Source: 34-65-8 sp964516135
GTDB taxonomy: Bacteria > Pseudomonadota > Alphaproteobacteria > Sphingomonadales > Sphingomonadaceae
DNA: 64,000 bases
Reading direction: 5' to 3'
Assembly (NCBI GenBank): GCA_964516135.1
Contig: CAZEWN010000004.1
Location: 62,001-126,000 of the forward strand
Below are positions 7,283 to 16,080 of the stretch, piece by piece; the first letter of the stretch is position 1; each line of letters starts with the position of its first letter. The notes beneath the pieces are model-generated. The model ran no database searches. It saw only the letters and a list, made by a program, of their open reading frames with translations, and was not told the origin of the DNA. The position numbers were made by a program, and so were the translations under genes.

Positions 7283-8884
7283 TTGAACGACAATCCCAAT
7301 CCCCGCATCCTGCTGGTCGTGGGCGGCGGCATTGCCGCCTACAAGGCGTGCGAACTTGTCCGCCTGATCCGCAAGGGTGGTGGGTCGGTGACATGCGTCG
7401 TGACCGAGGGAGGGCAGCAGTTCGTCACCCCGATGGCGCTGGCCGCGCTGAGCGAGCGGCCCGTCTACACCACGCTGTGGGATCTCAAGAACGAGGCCGA
7501 GATGGGCCATATCCAGCTGAGCCGCGAGGCCGACCTGGTGGTGGTTTGCCCGGCCACGGCGGACCTTCTCGCCAAGATGGCGGCGGGCATCGCCGATGAC
7601 CTGGCGACCACGTTGATTCTGGCGACCGACAAGCCGGTCATGGTCGTGCCCGCGATGAACGTGCGGATGTGGCAGCACGAGGCGACCCAGCGGAATCTGG
7701 AATGGCTGCGACATGCGGGTGTCGAGGTGATCGATCCCGACAGCGGCCCCATGGCCTGCGGCGAATTCGGCCCCGGGCGCCTGCCCGAACCCGAGATCAT
7801 CTGGGCGGAAATTGCGGCACGCTTCGGCATCGTCGCCGATTGCGAGCCGCGTGACGAGACCGGGCTGATGGAGGCGCTTGAACCCGAGCCCGAACCGGAG
7901 GAGGCAGTCGAACCGCGCGGCGGCGGGTTGGGCGGACTCCTCTCCTCCCTGATTGGTCGCAGCACGCCCAAGCGCAGCGTCGAGGAAATCGAGGCGCAGT
8001 GGGAAGCGCCGTGGGAGGACGTGCCCGTGGAGGAGACGGCCGTGCCAGCATCTTCTGGCCCGTTGCTGGCCACCAAGGGGAAAGCCGCCTCGGCCCCGCC
8101 CACTGATCCCGACGCGATCAATCACACCGTGGTGACCGGGTCGGGCGGGGCGGAACCCGAAGTCGCCGATCCGCTCGCCGGGCAGCCCGATTTCGACGAG
8201 GATCCGGCCCATCGTCCGCTCTATGGCAAGCACGTCCTCGTAACCGCCGGGCCCACGCATGAGCCGATCGATCCGGTGCGCTATATCGCCAACCGATCGA
8301 GCGGGAAGCAGGGTTTCGAGATTGCAGCCGCCGCTGCCGCCGCTGGGGCGCGCGTCACGCTGGTGGCGGGCCCGGTTCACCTGGATACTCCGCGCGGGGT
8401 CGACCGGATTGACGTCGAATCCGCGCGCGAAATGGCTGATGCGGTCAAGAAGGCGCTTCCGGTCGATGTCGCGATAATGGTCGCTGCGGTTGCCGACTGG
8501 CGCAGCAAGGATTTCGCCGCGCACAAGATGAAAAAGCGTGGCTCCGCCCCGCCGGCGCTGTTGCTGACTGAAAATCCCGATATTCTCGCCACCGTCGCAT
8601 CGGGGAACAAGCGGCCCCGGCTGCTGATCGGCTTTGCCGCCGAAACCGAGGACGTGCTGGAAAACGCGCAGGTCAAGCGCAAGCGCAAAGGCGCGGACTG
8701 GATCGTGGCCAACGACGTTTCCGGGCCCAAGGGCGAGAGCGTGATGGGCGGCGATGCCAACCGGGTGATGATCGTGCGGGAAAACGGGGTCGAGACCCTC
8801 GACGAAATGCCCAAGTCGGCGGTAGCGGGCGCCCTGTTGGCGCGCGTGATCACCGAACTGGAGCAGGATCCCCACGATGACTGA
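7283..8884 (+). CDS. coaBC: Bifunctional phosphopantothenoylcysteine decarboxylase / phosphopantothenate-cysteine ligase
   Basis: 533 residues from a TTG start at 7283, preceded by AGGGG. The N-terminal flavoprotein CoaC domain (about 1-190) has GGGIAAYK, the PAMNVRMW motif and the Cys in MACGEFG; the C-terminal CoaB ligase domain starts near residue 310 with VTAGPTHEPIDPVRYI and contains KxKK-like lysines. Together they turn 4'-phosphopantothenate into 4'-phosphopantetheine for coenzyme A. Usual length is about 400; here an acidic, Pro-rich linker of about 120 residues separates the domains. The stop overlaps dut by 8 bases, the classic dfp-dut pairing. Confidence 0.95.
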   Translation: MNDNPNPRILLVVGGGIAAYKACELVRLIRKGGGSVTCVVTEGGQQFVTPMALAALSERPVYTTLWDLKNEAEMGHIQLSREADLVVVCPATADLLAKMAAGIADDLATTLILATDKPVMVVPAMNVRMWQHEATQRNLEWLRHAGVEVIDPDSGPMACGEFGPGRLPEPEIIWAEIAARFGIVADCEPRDETGLMEALEPEPEPEEAVEPRGGGLGGLLSSLIGRSTPKRSVEEIEAQWEAPWEDVPVEETAVPASSGPLLATKGKAASAPPTDPDAINHTVVTGSGGAEPEVADPLAGQPDFDEDPAHRPLYGKHVLVTAGPTHEPIDPVRYIANRSSGKQGFEIAAAAAAAGARVTLVAGPVHLDTPRGVDRIDVESAREMADAVKKALPVDVAIMVAAVADWRSKDFAAHKMKKRGSAPPALLLTENPDILATVASGNKRPRLLIGFAAETEDVLENAQVKRKRKGADWIVANDVSGPKGESVMGGDANRVMIVRENGVETLDEMPKSAVAGALLARVITELEQDPHDD

Positions 8885-9332
8885 GGTATCGGTGCGGGTT
8901 TCCCGCCTGCCGCACGGCGAAGGGCTGGATCTGCCGCGCTATGCAACCTCCGGCGCTGCCGGAATGGACGTGGTCGCGGCGGAGAGCGTCATCCTGGCGC
9001 CGGGGGCGCGCCATGCGGTCGCAACCGGGCTCGCGCTGGCGATCCCCGCCGGGTACGAGGTGCAAGTCCGGCCCCGTTCGGGCCTGGCACTCAAGCATGG
9101 CATTACCGTGCCAAACACGCCGGGCACGATCGACAGCGATTATCGCGGCGAACTGAAGGTCATCCTGATCAACCACGGGGCCGAGCCGTTCGCGATCGCG
9201 CGCGGCGACCGGGTGGCGCAGCTGGTGCTGGCGCCGGTCACCCGTGCGGGCTGGGTGGAAGTCACGGAACTGGACGCGACCGCGCGCGGCGACGGCGGGT
9301 TCGGCTCTACCGGCGGACACGGCGCGCTCTGA
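8877..9332 (+). CDS. dut: Deoxyuridine 5'-triphosphate nucleotidohydrolase (dUTPase)
   Basis: 151 residues, normal for trimeric dUTPase, which hydrolyses dUTP to dUMP and PPi to keep uracil out of DNA and feed dTMP synthesis. The five family motifs can be seen in order: AAGMDV, PRSGLALK, NTPGTIDSDYRGE, GDRVAQLV, and the C-terminal GDGGFGSTG that closes over the active site. It overlaps coaBC by 8 bases and is followed by a strong terminator. Confidence 0.97.
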   Translation: MTEVSVRVSRLPHGEGLDLPRYATSGAAGMDVVAAESVILAPGARHAVATGLALAIPAGYEVQVRPRSGLALKHGITVPNTPGTIDSDYRGELKVILINHGAEPFAIARGDRVAQLVLAPVTRAGWVEVTELDATARGDGGFGSTGGHGAL

Positions 9333-9339
9333 CCAACGA

Positions 9340-9368
9340 AAAAGGGCGGCCCCGCGGGGCCGCCCTCT
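9340..9368. terminator. Bidirectional terminator between dut and the DUF4136 gene
   Basis: A perfect 22-base palindrome (9344-9365, arms GGGCGGCCCCG/CGGGGCCGCCC) lies between two convergent genes. The A-tract on its left gives a T-tract on the minus strand, so it best serves the minus-strand gene, with a weaker T-poor tail for dut. Confidence 0.75.
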
Positions 9369-9386
9369 CCGTCAGGTCGCGAGCGA

Positions 9387-10085
9387 TCAGTCGATCCTGC
9401 GAACCGTGGTCCGTTCCGGTGCGATTGAAATACGCACCGTCTCGCCCGAGTTGCCAGGAAAATCCGTGAACATTGCCTCGACCAGGTTGGGCACGAGATG
9501 CGACAATCGGTTCGAAGTCGACATTGCTTCCGCTTGGCCTTCGAACAGACGTTGGCCGGTTGCGCGGTTGTCGATCTTCAAGTCGATCCCGCTGGTGTAG
9601 ACAGTGTAGCTGGTCACGTCGTTGCCGCCGAACCACGGGTCGTAAAATCCGTAACCCCACGAACGGCTGGGCAGATAGCCGACCCTGTAACCATGCGGGG
9701 TGCGGTAATAGACGGGGCGATAGCTGTACCAGCTGTTGTAGAACGGGTCGCGGAAACCGGTGCTGCGAACCCGCTCGCGCCCATTGTCCACCCCATAATC
9801 AAAACGGACCAGCAGGGTCGCGTTCTCGGGCGATGCCTGGGTGTAGCCGAGCTGCGCCATCTCTGCCTCGACCAAATCCGCATACTGCGAGAACTCGAGA
9901 CCACCGGCGAGTGCCGGATCGTCGGCAACGACCGCGAAGCTCTGCCCCTGCGGGGCGGGCAGCTGGCTCTGGAAACGCGACACATCGGCGCGGAAGGGCG
10001 TGGCGCAGGCGGCGAGCCCGGCGAGCATCAGCGGAACCGCGGCAAGCCGGAGCATGCGGCCCCTGTTTCCGGTCTGCTTGATCAT
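9387..10085 (-). CDS. DUF4136 domain-containing lipoprotein
   Basis: 232 residues from ATG 10085 (preceded by AAAGGTAA). A signal peptide ends in the lipobox LAAC, so it should be lipid-anchored in the envelope. The body, with an aromatic/Tyr-rich stretch in the middle and a C-terminal half that resembles DUF4136 (AEAMSTSNRLSHLVPNLVEA..), has no known activity. Expressed alone, convergent to dut. Confidence 0.75.
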   Translation of the reverse strand: MIKQTGNRGRMLRLAAVPLMLAGLAACATPFRADVSRFQSQLPAPQGQSFAVVADDPALAGGLEFSQYADLVEAEMAQLGYTQASPENATLLVRFDYGVDNGRERVRSTGFRDPFYNSWYSYRPVYYRTPHGYRVGYLPSRSWGYGFYDPWFGGNDVTSYTVYTSGIDLKIDNRATGQRLFEGQAEAMSTSNRLSHLVPNLVEAMFTDFPGNSGETVRISIAPERTTVRRID

Positions 10086-10232
10086 AACGATTACCTTTCG
10101 AACAACACTGGAGCGCAGCGCGGCCACCCCTCTGCCAGTCGCACGCTGTCATCGATGGGACGTGTTGTAAAGCCGGTGGGCTGAACGGCGATTGAATAGA
10201 CCGTCACACCAAAACTGATGAAAATCCAATGG

Positions 10233-11249
10233 TTAGTGGCGCACAAGGCCCAGAGCGGCATAAGCGCGGTCGAGCGTTGGTCGGCCCATCTCACGTGCCT
10301 TTGCGGCTCCACGCGCAAGTATGGCGTCGAGCGATTCGCGATCACGGCTCAATTCTCGCAGACGCGCGGCGATCGGCGCCAGCGTTTCCACCATTACCTC
10401 GCCCAGGGCGGGCTTGAAGCGCCCGAAACCTTCGCCGCCATACTGGCGCAGCACGTCGCTGACCCGCATGTCGGCTATTGCGGCAAAGATTGCGACAAGG
10501 TTCGCTGCCTCGGGCCTTCCAGCAAGGCCGGCCTCGTCCGATGGCAGCGGTTCGGGATCGGTCTTCGCCTTGCGGACCTTGGCCATGATCGTGTCGGCAT
10601 CATCGACCAAGTTGATCCGGCTCATGTCGCTGGGGTCGGACTTGCTCATCTTGGCCGTGCCATCGCGCAAGCTCATGATCCGCGCCGCTTCGGGCGGGAC
10701 GATCGGTTCGGGCAGGGTGAAGACCGGCGCGTCTTCGGCGCAGAAGTCGTGATTGAACTTTTGCGCGATGTCGCGCGCCAGCTCGAGATGCTGCTTCTGG
10801 TCGTCGCCCACCGGCACATGGGTAGCCTGATAGAGCAGGACATCAGCGGCCTGGAGGACGGGGTAAGTGAACAGCGCCACCGATTGCCCCTCGCGGTTCT
10901 TGCCCGCCTTGTCCTTCCACTGGGTCATGCGATTGAGCCAACCCATCCGCGCGGTGCCGTTGAGCAGCCATTGCAGCTCGGCATGGGCGGGCACCTGCGC
11001 CTGGTTGAACAGGATCGATCGGTCCGGGTCGATCCCGCAGGCGACAAGCGCGGCGGCCATTTCCAGCGTCGCGGCACGCAGCGCGGCGGGATCATGCGGC
11101 TGCGAAATCGCGTGCATGTCGGCGAGAAAGAACAGACACTGACCCCCGTCGGGCATTGCATTCTGCATTCGCACCCAGTTGCGGATCGCGCCGAGGAAGT
11201 TGCCAAGGTGCAGATTGCCGGTGGGCTGGATGCCGGAAACGACGCGCAT
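10233..11249 (-). CDS. trpS: Tryptophan--tRNA ligase
   Basis: 338 residues, normal for bacterial TrpRS, a class I synthetase charging tRNA-Trp. Class I signatures are present: the HIGH-type TGNLHLGN at the N-terminus (PTGNLHLGNFLGA) and KMSKS (KMSKSDPSD) in the C-terminal half. It is the last gene of a minus-strand run secB-murJ-trpS, 22 bases behind murJ. Confidence 0.97.
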   Translation of the reverse strand: MRVVSGIQPTGNLHLGNFLGAIRNWVRMQNAMPDGGQCLFFLADMHAISQPHDPAALRAATLEMAAALVACGIDPDRSILFNQAQVPAHAELQWLLNGTARMGWLNRMTQWKDKAGKNREGQSVALFTYPVLQAADVLLYQATHVPVGDDQKQHLELARDIAQKFNHDFCAEDAPVFTLPEPIVPPEAARIMSLRDGTAKMSKSDPSDMSRINLVDDADTIMAKVRKAKTDPEPLPSDEAGLAGRPEAANLVAIFAAIADMRVSDVLRQYGGEGFGRFKPALGEVMVETLAPIAARLRELSRDRESLDAILARGAAKAREMGRPTLDRAYAALGLVRH

Positions 11250-11271
11250 TGCTATGGGTAATCCCGTCAGG

Positions 11272-12837
11272 TCAGATATCGCGCTGCATTAGGCGGGCGA
11301 TCGTCGCCTTGTCGAGGACGCGCAGCAGGGCGCCAACCACCGCGAAGGCGATCGCTCCGACGCCCATCAGGCCCACCAGCGACCCAAGCCGTTCAACCGT
11401 GTTGCCATCGAAGTAAGGCTCGCCCAGACGGACCGCATACCACAGGACCGCGCCCATCGCGGCCGATGCGATCGAGATGCGTGTAACGCGCCCGATCACC
11501 AGCGGCGTCACGCGGAAGAACCCCCGTCGTGCAAGAATGCCATAGAGCAGCAAGGTGTTGACCCACGCCCCGATGGAACCCGCCACGGCTAGCGCGACCA
11601 CCCCAAGGCGCGGGATCAGCAGCAGATTGAGCGCAACCGTGACCGCAAGGCTCGCCGCGGCGGTATAGACCGGTGTGCGGGTATCCTTGCGGGCGAAGAA
11701 ATTGGGCGTCAGAACCTTCACCAGCACATAGGCCGGCAGGCCCAGCACCAGACCGGACAGCACCATCCCGGTAATCGTCGCGTCATCGGACGTAAATTCG
11801 CCGCCTTGCATGAACACGCGCACAATCGCAGTGCCAGTGAAGAACAGCGCGACCGCCGCGGGTACGGTCAAAAGCATCGACAGCTCGACCGCGTTCGATT
11901 GCAGGCGCTGGACCTCGTCATGCTCGTCGCGCGCGACCATGCGGCTGAGCGCGGGCAGGATCGCGGTGCCGAGCGCGATGCCGATGATGCCGAGGGGCAA
12001 CTGGTTCCAGCGATCGGCCATCGCCATGTGGGTGAGGCTGCCGTCGGGCAGGCCGCGCATGAAGGCCAGGTCGATAAAGCGGCTGATCTGATAAACGCCC
12101 GCGCCGAATACTGCCGGGACGATCAGAATGCCCATTTCCTTGACCCGCCGCGTCAACCGGGGGCGCGAAAGCGGGATGCGGAACCCGCCCCGGTGCATCC
12201 ACCAGATCAACCAGACGAGCTGAAGCAAACCGGAAAGCGACACCGAAATCGCAAGCGCAAGGCCTGTCATCTCGCGCGCGACCTGGCCGTCTGGCAATGT
12301 CATCCCGTAAACCAGCGCGCCGACGAGGCACATGTTGAGGATAATGGGTGCCGCCGCCGCCGCTGCGAACCGCGACAACGAGTTGAGCACCGCGGCAACA
12401 AGCGAGGCGAGGCTCATGAACAGCAGATACGGGAACGCGATTCGCGCCATGGTGACGCCGAGTTCGTAAGTGCGCGCGTCGCCGCGCAATTCCTCGTTGG
12501 CGAAGAGCCACAGGATCCACGGCATCGCGATCATGAACAGCGCGCCAAACAGCACCAGGATCGGCAGCAGCACGGCGAGGATTTCCGCCGCGAACTTCCT
12601 CGCCTCGTGCTCCCCATCGGTCATGTGGCGGTTGAACAGCGGCACGAATGCGCTGGCGAACGCGCCTTCCGCGAACAGGCGGCGGAACAGGTTGGGCAGC
12701 TGGAAGGCGAGCTGCCAGGCGTCCGCGATCCCGCCCGCACCCATCACGCGCGCGAGCAGAATGTCGCGGACAAAGCCGAAAACACGGCTGATCGCGGTCA
12801 GCCCGCCGATCGTGCTGACGTTCTTGACCAGGCTCAC
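11272..12837 (-). CDS. murJ: Lipid II flippase MurJ (MviN)
   Basis: 521 residues starting from GTG 12837. MurJ moves lipid II across the inner membrane for peptidoglycan synthesis. The polytopic MOP-superfamily pattern (about 14 hydrophobic segments) and the conserved N-terminal region with SRVFGFVRDILLAR and FAEGAFASAFVPLF are diagnostic. It lies 29 bases behind secB and 22 ahead of trpS. The start is weakly supported by an SD, but no better in-frame start precedes it. Confidence 0.96.
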   Translation of the reverse strand: MSLVKNVSTIGGLTAISRVFGFVRDILLARVMGAGGIADAWQLAFQLPNLFRRLFAEGAFASAFVPLFNRHMTDGEHEARKFAAEILAVLLPILVLFGALFMIAMPWILWLFANEELRGDARTYELGVTMARIAFPYLLFMSLASLVAAVLNSLSRFAAAAAAPIILNMCLVGALVYGMTLPDGQVAREMTGLALAISVSLSGLLQLVWLIWWMHRGGFRIPLSRPRLTRRVKEMGILIVPAVFGAGVYQISRFIDLAFMRGLPDGSLTHMAMADRWNQLPLGIIGIALGTAILPALSRMVARDEHDEVQRLQSNAVELSMLLTVPAAVALFFTGTAIVRVFMQGGEFTSDDATITGMVLSGLVLGLPAYVLVKVLTPNFFARKDTRTPVYTAAASLAVTVALNLLLIPRLGVVALAVAGSIGAWVNTLLLYGILARRGFFRVTPLVIGRVTRISIASAAMGAVLWYAVRLGEPYFDGNTVERLGSLVGLMGVGAIAFAVVGALLRVLDKATIARLMQRDI

Positions 12838-12866
12838 GCGCTATGTCCGCGTGCGATCGGAGCGGC

Positions 12867-13391
12867 TCAGGCGTCCGCCGCCGGCGCTTCGCCCGGCGCG
12901 CCCTGCGCCTCGGCTTGCTGCTGCAGGCGCTGGAAGTACAGCCCGTTGAAGTCGATCGGATCGAGCATCAGCGGTTGGAAGCCCAAGTCGCGCGAAGCAT
13001 CGGCGACGATTCGGCGGGCGAACGGGAACAGGATGCGCGGAGCCTCGGCATAGAGAAACGCGTGTGCCTGCTCGTCAGCCAGGTTACGCATTCCCACCAG
13101 CCCGCAATAGGCGAGCTCGATCAGGTACATGTTACCTTGTTCGGTGCGGGCGGTAACGTTCAGCTTGAGCTCGACCTCATGCACCTCTTCGCTCACCGGG
13201 TTGGCACCGATGTTGAGCTGAAGATCGATCTGCGGTTGTTCCTGCCACTGGTAGGAATGCGGCGCATTCGGGTTCTCGACAGACATATCCTTGATATATT
13301 GCGAGATAATGCCAGCTGCGGGGCCGGTGTCGGCGCCATTGGGCACTGGGCCGGGGTTGATGTCGGTCAGGATGTCGCCTTCGTCGGCCAT
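12867..13391 (-). CDS. secB: Protein-export chaperone SecB
   Basis: 174 residues, typical of alphaproteobacterial SecB. The tetrameric chaperone keeps preproteins unfolded and hands them to SecA. Conserved features: the IKDMSVENPNAP segment near residue 34 and the PxLMxPIDF-like LMLDPIDFNGLY at the C-terminal third. The tail is Ala/Gln-rich. Divergent from the Tim44-domain gene; first gene of the run secB-murJ-trpS. Confidence 0.96.
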   Translation of the reverse strand: MADEGDILTDINPGPVPNGADTGPAAGIISQYIKDMSVENPNAPHSYQWQEQPQIDLQLNIGANPVSEEVHEVELKLNVTARTEQGNMYLIELAYCGLVGMRNLADEQAHAFLYAEAPRILFPFARRIVADASRDLGFQPLMLDPIDFNGLYFQRLQQQAEAQGAPGEAPAADA

Positions 13392-13619
13392 GGATGGATT
13401 CTTTCGTGATCGCTTCGGGTTGAGAGCGCCGCCAGCGGCGCCGGCAGTTCGGCGCGCCGCCTAGCATCCCATGATGCGCCCCGCAACGTGCAGCTTGCGC
13501 GCCGTGCCGTGGTCCCTCAGGCGTTGTTCATTTGTAATCGGTCCCTATTTAGGGCACCTATGGTGAGGCAAGCGGCGTCGGTCGCGTCGCCTCCCGCCAG
13601 CAAGACGGAAGTTTGGTCA

Positions 13620-14279
13620 GTGTTCTACGAAATCGTCATCCTTGCCGCGATCGCCGCCTTCCTGGGCTTGCGCCTTTATTCGGTGCTCGGTCAGCGCGCG
13701 GATCACGAGGAGCATGTGCCAAACCGTTATGACCCAGCTGGCGAGAATCCGGCGCCGCCGGCCGCCCCGCGCCAGCAAGCCCAGCTGGGGCAGCCGGTAC
13801 GCGAGGATCGGCTGGAAGGCGCCGTACCTGCGGTTGAACGCGGCGTGCGCGACATCGCTGCGGCCGACAAGCAGTTCGACCTTACCGGATTTCTCGATGG
13901 CGCTCGCGGCGCGTACGCCATGGTGCTCGAAGCCTATTGGCAGGGCGATCGGGAAACCTTGCGCGAGTTGTGCGACGATGATGTCTACACCGGGTTCGAC
14001 GCAGCGATCGCCGCGCGCGAGGAAGCGGGCGAGACGCTCGACAATCGCTTGATCCGGATCGAGGACGCGACGGTTCATTCCGCGACACTGGAAGGGCGCA
14101 CCGCGCGCATCGCCGTGCTGTTCGTGGCCGACATTGCCGCCGTGACCCGCGATGGCGAGGGACAGATCGTTGCCGGCTCCCTCGACGATGCCATCGTCAG
14201 CCGCGACATCTGGACCTTCCGCCGTGACGTCGGCTCCGCCAGCCCGCACTGGATCCTCGACGAAACCGACGAAGGCTGA
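13620..14279 (+). CDS. Tim44 domain-containing membrane-anchored protein
   Basis: 219 residues from GTG 13620, chosen because it puts a membrane helix (MFYEIVILAAIAAFLGLRLY) right at the N-terminus; longer in-frame starts add unlikely sequence. The C-terminal half is a Tim44-like domain (about 80-215), as in the alphaproteobacterial TimA/mitochondrial Tim44 family. Its bacterial job is not settled; the location next to secB hints at envelope or protein-translocation work. mltA follows after 23 bases. Confidence 0.8.
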   Translation: MFYEIVILAAIAAFLGLRLYSVLGQRADHEEHVPNRYDPAGENPAPPAAPRQQAQLGQPVREDRLEGAVPAVERGVRDIAAADKQFDLTGFLDGARGAYAMVLEAYWQGDRETLRELCDDDVYTGFDAAIAAREEAGETLDNRLIRIEDATVHSATLEGRTARIAVLFVADIAAVTRDGEGQIVAGSLDDAIVSRDIWTFRRDVGSASPHWILDETDEG

Positions 14280-14302
14280 TTGGCCGCGCTGAGGGTAAGT
14301 TC

Positions 14303-15496
14303 ATGCGGCATGCCATAACGCTCGCGGCATTCGTCATGCTCGCCGGATGCCGCGTGGTGCCGCAGGGCGACATCCCCCGTGCCGCGCCGCCGCCTGCAGC
14401 GGCTCCGGTCGCCCCGGTTGCTTCTACCGCCGCGCTTGCGGGCGTCGCCAGCGGGCCGATCGTCGGCAGTCTCGGGCTGGGTGATGGCGATGCCATGGCT
14501 GCGCTCGCCTCGTTTCGGGAATCCTGTTCCTGGCTTACCCAGAAACCGGACGCGAGCGGCCTGACCCAGCCAAGCGACTGGCGGCCTGCATGCGATGCCG
14601 CGCGTGGCTGGGAGGGAAGTTCGACCGCGTTCTTCGACCGTTATTTCGAGACCGCCCGCGTCGGCACGGGCGAGGCGTTCGCGACGGGGTATTTCGAGCC
14701 GGAGATCGCAGGCAGTCGAACGCCGCGTCCTGGCTATGCCGTGCCGGTTTACAAGCTGCCGCCTGACCTGGTGCGGGGCTGGCCCGACGACATCCCGCAA
14801 AACGAGCGCGTCGGCCGCCCACCGCTGGGTCGCTACGACGCAAACGGCAAGTTTGTAAGCTATTACGATCGGGCAGAGATCGAGGATGGGGCGCTGGCCG
14901 GCAAGGGGCTGGAAATTGGCTGGGCGGCGGACCCGGTCGAATTCTTCTTTCTGCAGATACAAGGTTCGGGGCGCCTGCGCGCGCCTGACGGCAGCGTCAT
15001 GCGGATCGGCTATGCCGGGCAGAACGGGCGCGAATATGTCGGCGTGGGTTCGATCATGCGCCAGCGCGGGCTGATCGGCGAAGGGCCGGGCCAGTATCCG
15101 GGCTCGATGCAGGGCATCATGGCTTATATCCGCGATAACCCCGAGGCGGGGCGCGAACTGATGCGGCTCAACAAGAGCTGGGTGTTTTTTCAGGAACTGA
15201 CTGGTGACGGGCCGTTGGGCTCCATCGGGGTGCCGGTGCGCGGTGAAAGCACGGTGGCGGTCGATCCCAAGTTCGTCCCCTATGGCGCGCCGGTGTTCCT
15301 GCGCGTCGACCGGGCCGAGGCGGGCGGGCTGTGGATCGCGCAGGATACCGGCGGCGCGATCAAGGGCGCCAACCGCTTCGACACCTTCTGGGGCGCGGGC
15401 GAACGCGCGCGGAGCATCGCGGGCGGGATGAGCGCACGCGGGCAGGCGCTGGTGCTGCTGCCCAAGGGCACGGTCGCGCGCCTCAACGCCCGATGA
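14303..15496 (+). CDS. mltA: Membrane-bound lytic murein transglycosylase A
   Basis: 397 residues with a lipoprotein signal ending in LAGC (Cys16). MltA cleaves the MurNAc-GlcNAc bond of murein forming 1,6-anhydroMurNAc. The MltA domain shows GYFEPEIAGSR, FFLQIQGSGRL and YAGQNGREYVGVG, and the C-terminal 3D domain holds the catalytic-type aspartates in WIAQDTGGAIKGANRFD(x)F. Followed by the Smr-domain gene with a 3-base stop/start overlap, which is a conserved neighbour pair in the group. Confidence 0.95.
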   Translation: MRHAITLAAFVMLAGCRVVPQGDIPRAAPPPAAAPVAPVASTAALAGVASGPIVGSLGLGDGDAMAALASFRESCSWLTQKPDASGLTQPSDWRPACDAARGWEGSSTAFFDRYFETARVGTGEAFATGYFEPEIAGSRTPRPGYAVPVYKLPPDLVRGWPDDIPQNERVGRPPLGRYDANGKFVSYYDRAEIEDGALAGKGLEIGWAADPVEFFFLQIQGSGRLRAPDGSVMRIGYAGQNGREYVGVGSIMRQRGLIGEGPGQYPGSMQGIMAYIRDNPEAGRELMRLNKSWVFFQELTGDGPLGSIGVPVRGESTVAVDPKFVPYGAPVFLRVDRAEAGGLWIAQDTGGAIKGANRFDTFWGAGERARSIAGGMSARGQALVLLPKGTVARLNAR

Positions 15497-16080
15497 CCGC
15501 GCCCAGGGGGCTGTCCGCGGAAGAGCGGGCAGCATGGGAACGGGTCGCAGCCAGCGTGACGCCGTTCAATCCCCCCCGGCACGGGGAGGTGGCAGGGCGA
15601 AGCGCTGAGGTAGACGGCTCGCAGCCAGCACCTACCTCAAAGACGTCCCCTCAGCCCGAACGACCCCTCCCTCAGCCGCTGCTTGCACGGCAATTGCCCT
15701 CTATCCGTGCCGGGGACGATCGGGCAGCCTCGGGCCCCGGCCTCGATTCCCACTGGGACCGCAAGTTCCAGGCAGGCCGGATCGAGCCTGATTTCACCCT
15801 CGACCTTCATGGCCATACACTCGATTCGGCGCACGCGCGGCTGGACGACGGCCTGATGCAGGCCAAGGCGATGGGCGCGCGGGTGGTGCTGCTGATTGCG
15901 GGCAAGCCGCGCCCGGTCGAAGCCGCCGATCGCGGCACTCGGCGCGGGGCGATCCGCGCCAAGGTGCTCGATTGGCTGGCGATTGGTCCGCATGGGGCGG
16001 ATATCGCCGCGATCCGCAAGGCGCACCGCCGCCACGGGGGCGAGGGCGCGCTCTACCTGATCCTCAGGCGGCGGCGCTGA
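15493..16080 (+). CDS. Smr/MutS2-domain protein with a translated repeat insertion
   Basis: 195 residues from ATG 15493, overlapping the mltA stop. The C-terminal Smr domain (about 95-195) has the DLHGHTLDSA motif and the LLIAGKP segment that replaces the usual TGKG; Smr domains act as DNA- or RNA-cleaving modules. The N-terminal part (1-26) looks ordinary. Residues about 27-75 are encoded by an inverted-repeat element (15571-15717) read in frame, giving a low-complexity Pro/Arg-rich linker. The 3' end overlaps ahpF by 17 bases, convergently. Confidence 0.85.
   Translation: MTAPRGLSAEERAAWERVAASVTPFNPPRHGEVAGRSAEVDGSQPAPTSKTSPQPERPLPQPLLARQLPSIRAGDDRAASGPGLDSHWDRKFQAGRIEPDFTLDLHGHTLDSAHARLDDGLMQAKAMGARVVLLIAGKPRPVEAADRGTRRGAIRAKVLDWLAIGPHGADIAAIRKAHRRHGGEGALYLILRRRR
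15571..15717. repeat. Dispersed inverted-repeat element inside the Smr-domain gene
   Basis: Starts with CCCCCGGCACGGGGAGGTGG and ends with an imperfect inverse copy (CCTCAGC.. to ..CCGTGCCGGGGA). The left arm translates as RHGEVAGRSAE, a pattern I recognise as the translation of intergenic repeats widespread in sphingomonad-type genomes. It is about 147 bases (49 codons) long and keeps the frame open. Confidence 0.65.

Noticed and set aside
7199..8875. 558-codon minus-strand ORF
   Set aside because: Antisense shadow of coaBC, which has full catalytic motifs. The same applies to other long ORFs opposite murJ, ahpF, ubiB, aroC, czcB and the isoaspartyl peptidase gene.
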